From NCBI GenBank assembly GCA_009392075.1, contig VFHG01000230.1, forward strand, positions 1 through 8,328: DNA of 8,328 bases, in the 5' to 3' direction. Shown here in pieces: positions 6,333 to 8,328 of the stretch (position 1 is its first letter; each line of letters starts with the position of its first letter). The notes beneath the pieces are model-generated. The model was not told the DNA's origin and did no database searches. It worked only from the letters and a program-made list of their open reading frames with translations. The position numbers were made by a program, and so were the translations under genes. The DNA is from SAR202 cluster bacterium. Lineage in GTDB: Bacteria > Chloroflexota > Dehalococcoidia > UBA3495.

Positions 6333-7907
6333 ATGCTTGACATATTGATCCAAAACGGTCTGGTAATAGACGGCTCCGGCAGCCCTGGGTTTTTCGCTGC
6401 TGTCCTGATTGAAAAGGACACGGTCACAATACAAAGGGGCGACGTATCCCACTTGGAAGCCACCCGGACGATCGACGCCTCGGGGCAGGTGGTCTGTCCC
6501 GGCTTCATCGACCTCCACTCCCATGCCGGGTTGACCATCATGGGCGAGCCACACCACGACCCCAAGGTGCGACAGGGAGTAACCACCGAGCTGATCGGCA
6601 TCGACGGCATGTCCCACGCGCCCTTCAAGACCCGGGAGGAACAGGAACGCTACATCTGGCAGGACTCAGGGCTGAACGGCTACCCGCCCCTGCCAACCGA
6701 TTGGCTGACCGTGGCCGGGCAACTGGACAAGTACGACAACGCTGTGGCTGTCAATATGGCCTTCATCCTGGGCAATTCTCCGGTGCGCATCTGGGGCGTG
6801 GGCTGGAACGACCGGCCCGCCACTCCCGCCGAGCTTGAAGACATGAAGTCGGTGGTTCGTGAGGCCATGGAGGAGGGCGCCTGGGGACTCTCCACCGGCC
6901 TAGACTACCCGCCGGGCTCCTATGCTAGCACTTCTGAGTTGGCCGAACTGGCCGGAGTGGCGGCGCGCCTGGGCGGCCATTACCACACCCACACCCGCGC
7001 CAGCCTTAGGTCGAAAGGCCTGCTGGCCCCCTGGGAGGAGGCGCTGGAGATCGGCCGGGGCGGCGACTGCCCGGTGCACCTAACCCACTACCGCCAGAGC
7101 GCCGCCGGCGTGGGCAGCCACCTAGATTACATCGGCCTGGTGGAGGACGCCCGCGACCAGGGCATGGACGTGACCTTCGACTGCTACACCTACCCATACT
7201 CGGGTACCACGCCGACCATCGGCCTACCGCATTGGGCCAAAGACGGCGGCCCGGAGCGGTTGATGGCCGCCCTTAAAGACGCTGACGACCGGGAGCGCAT
7301 GAAACGGGAGATTACCCGAGACCGGCTGGAGAATAACTGGCTGACCAACTTCAACCAGCCTCAGAACAAGCAGTACGACGGCAAACTGATCACCGACATC
7401 GCAGAGATGCGGGGTCAGGACCCAGCCGACGCGCTGTTCGACCTCCTCATCGAGGAGAACCTGTTCATATCCACTGTGGGACTGGGCACCAACGCCCAAA
7501 CTCTCTACGCCTTCGTATCCCACCCCGCTGGCATGATCGCCAGCGATGCCATTCTGTTCGGCGAATACCCAAACCCTCGCACCTATGGCTGCTTCCCCAT
7601 AGTCTTGGCCGAGTTCGTCCGGGCGGAGAAGCACTTGAAGCTCCCGGAGGCCATCCGCAAGATGACTTCATTCCCCGCCCAACGTCTGGGCCTGCCCGAC
7701 CGTGGATTGCTGCGAAACGGCTTCAAGGCGGATATAGTCATCTTCAACCCCGACACCGTCAAGACCCATGCCACCAAAGAGGATCCCAAACACTATCCGG
7801 TGGGAATTCATTACGTGATAGTGAACGGCCAAGTGGTCATCGAAAACGGCGAGAACACTGGGGCGTTGCCAGGCCGGGGTCTGCGCCGGGGGCGAGCGTC
7901 GACCTAA
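6333..7907 (+). CDS. N-acyl-D-amino-acid deacylase-like amidohydrolase
   Basis: A 524-residue amidohydrolase-superfamily protein of the D-aminoacylase group, which hydrolyses N-acyl-D-amino acids or related amides with a zinc ion. An N-terminal beta-sandwich strand (LDILIQNGLVIDGSGSPG) leads to the metal motif HSH at 62-64 in PGFIDLHSH. Further metal-site histidines lie at HYHTH (216-220) and HLTH (249-252), and the catalytic aspartate is Asp405 in IASDAI. NPRTYGCFPIVLAEFVR, then SFPAQRLGLPDRGLLRNGFKADIVIF and a C-terminal VNGQVVIENG, complete the family pattern. The D-aminoacylase signature GVTTxxxGNCG with its metal-binding Cys reads GVTTELIGIDG, so Asp91 replaces Cys. This suggests a subgroup with a different metal site or substrate. 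The Shine-Dalgarno is weak (CGAG about six bases before ATG). The 32-base gap to the aldolase supports cotranscription. No signal peptide is seen, so it should be cytoplasmic. Confidence 0.88.
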   Translation: MLDILIQNGLVIDGSGSPGFFAAVLIEKDTVTIQRGDVSHLEATRTIDASGQVVCPGFIDLHSHAGLTIMGEPHHDPKVRQGVTTELIGIDGMSHAPFKTREEQERYIWQDSGLNGYPPLPTDWLTVAGQLDKYDNAVAVNMAFILGNSPVRIWGVGWNDRPATPAELEDMKSVVREAMEEGAWGLSTGLDYPPGSYASTSELAELAGVAARLGGHYHTHTRASLRSKGLLAPWEEALEIGRGGDCPVHLTHYRQSAAGVGSHLDYIGLVEDARDQGMDVTFDCYTYPYSGTTPTIGLPHWAKDGGPERLMAALKDADDRERMKREITRDRLENNWLTNFNQPQNKQYDGKLITDIAEMRGQDPADALFDLLIEENLFISTVGLGTNAQTLYAFVSHPAGMIASDAILFGEYPNPRTYGCFPIVLAEFVRAEKHLKLPEAIRKMTSFPAQRLGLPDRGLLRNGFKADIVIFNPDTVKTHATKEDPKHYPVGIHYVIVNGQVVIENGENTGALPGRGLRRGRAST

Positions 7908-7967
7908 CCGGGATATGGGACAATACCTTCTTCTATAGCTGAATAAATAATCGTGGGGTAACTCCAA

Positions 7968-8328
7968 ATGGCCGCTGAAACAGGGCTGAAGAAAGTTCGG
8001 ATAGCCGCGATGAACCCAGTCCACGACCTGGCCGTCTTGGTCGCCCACGATGAAGGCCTCTTCCTGAAAGAAGGGCTAGACGTTGAGATACTCAAGACTC
8101 CGGGGACTGGAACCCTCGGAGGAGACACGCAGGGTCTTCAAAAAGGCGTGTTCGACCGCGCCATGTGGTCTCCTTTCAACAGTGGAGAAGTGGACCAGTA
8201 CCGCATGTGTGAGTGGGGTGTGATGAAGCGCACGGTGGAAGCGGTCTCTAGCAACCAAAGGCCAGGGAAGATCGTGGCCCTTGGCGCCGCCATGTCCAAG
8301 ATGGCCATCATCACAGGACCGAAAAGCC
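7968..8328 (+). CDS. Periplasmic-binding-protein-fold protein, NMT1/THI5-like (5' part, cut by window edge)
   Basis: The first 120 residues of a protein open to the window end. VRIAAMNPVHDLAVLVAHDEG followed by LFLKEGLDVEIL is the opening strand-helix-strand of type 2 periplasmic-binding folds, as in NMT1/THI5, SsuA/TauA or dihydroxyphthalate decarboxylase-like proteins. The segment GEVDQYRMCEWG (73-84) sits where these proteins carry the 'dxGevDfgi' pocket turn, here with an unusual Cys81-Glu82-Trp83. The start at ATG 7968 has GGGGT (7955-7959) nine bases upstream. The N-terminus MAAETGLKKVRIA is not a signal peptide or lipobox, so it may act in the cytoplasm as an enzyme or sensor rather than as an ABC-transporter receptor. 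It lies 60 bases after the deacylase and may end or continue unit 2. The truncated length prevents a firmer call. Confidence 0.75.
   Translation, partial: MAAETGLKKVRIAAMNPVHDLAVLVAHDEGLFLKEGLDVEILKTPGTGTLGGDTQGLQKGVFDRAMWSPFNSGEVDQYRMCEWGVMKRTVEAVSSNQRPGKIVALGAAMSKMAIITGPKS

Noticed and set aside
7917..7951. Promoter in the AT-rich gap before the binding-fold gene
   Set aside because: AATAAT-like -10 matches exist, but no acceptable -35 box is found at 16-18 bases.

Overview
The window looks like a bacterial chromosome or metagenome contig of moderately high GC. No mobile element, rRNA, tRNA or CRISPR array was seen. The gene mix is a CoxL/XdhA-type molybdenum hydroxylase, a luciferase-like flavin monooxygenase, a DinB-fold protein, an HpcH/HpaI aldolase and a D-aminoacylase-like amidohydrolase. 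This recalls catabolic regions of Chloroflexota of the Dehalococcoidia/SAR202 kind. That placement is an impression from protein style, not a phylogenetic result.

Layout. Bases 1-923 (minus strand) hold the N-terminal half of the ribosome-associated GTPase TypA/BipA, cut by the window edge. A 471-base divergent spacer (924-1394) follows, with inverted repeats and a likely extended -10 promoter. Everything after it reads on the plus strand. Unit 1 (1395-5215) is a DinB-superfamily protein, a molybdopterin-binding large subunit of the xanthine dehydrogenase family, and an LLM-class flavin-dependent oxidoreductase, with gaps of 51 and 17 bases. A 320-base spacer (5216-5535) carries two hairpins and then a good sigma70-type promoter. 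Unit 2 (5536 to the window end) is an HpcH/HpaI-type class II aldolase, an N-acyl-D-amino-acid deacylase-like amidohydrolase, and the start of a periplasmic-binding-protein-fold (NMT1/THI5-like) protein with no visible signal peptide.

How the genes may work together. Unit 1 pairs a molybdenum hydroxylase subunit with a flavin monooxygenase. Both families attack recalcitrant organic substrates, but the usual 2Fe-2S and FAD subunits of the hydroxylase are absent from the window. Unit 2 groups a C-C lyase, an amide hydrolase and a small-molecule-binding protein, which fits breakdown of an acylated or amide-bearing acid. The substrate cannot be read from the sequence. typA is housekeeping and is probably only a neighbour.

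I found no clear new defence, mobile or regulatory system. The points most worth checking are the orphan molybdenum hydroxylase subunit, the Cys-to-Asp change at the expected metal site of the deacylase, the signal-less binding-fold protein, and hairpins whose T-runs face the strand without genes.
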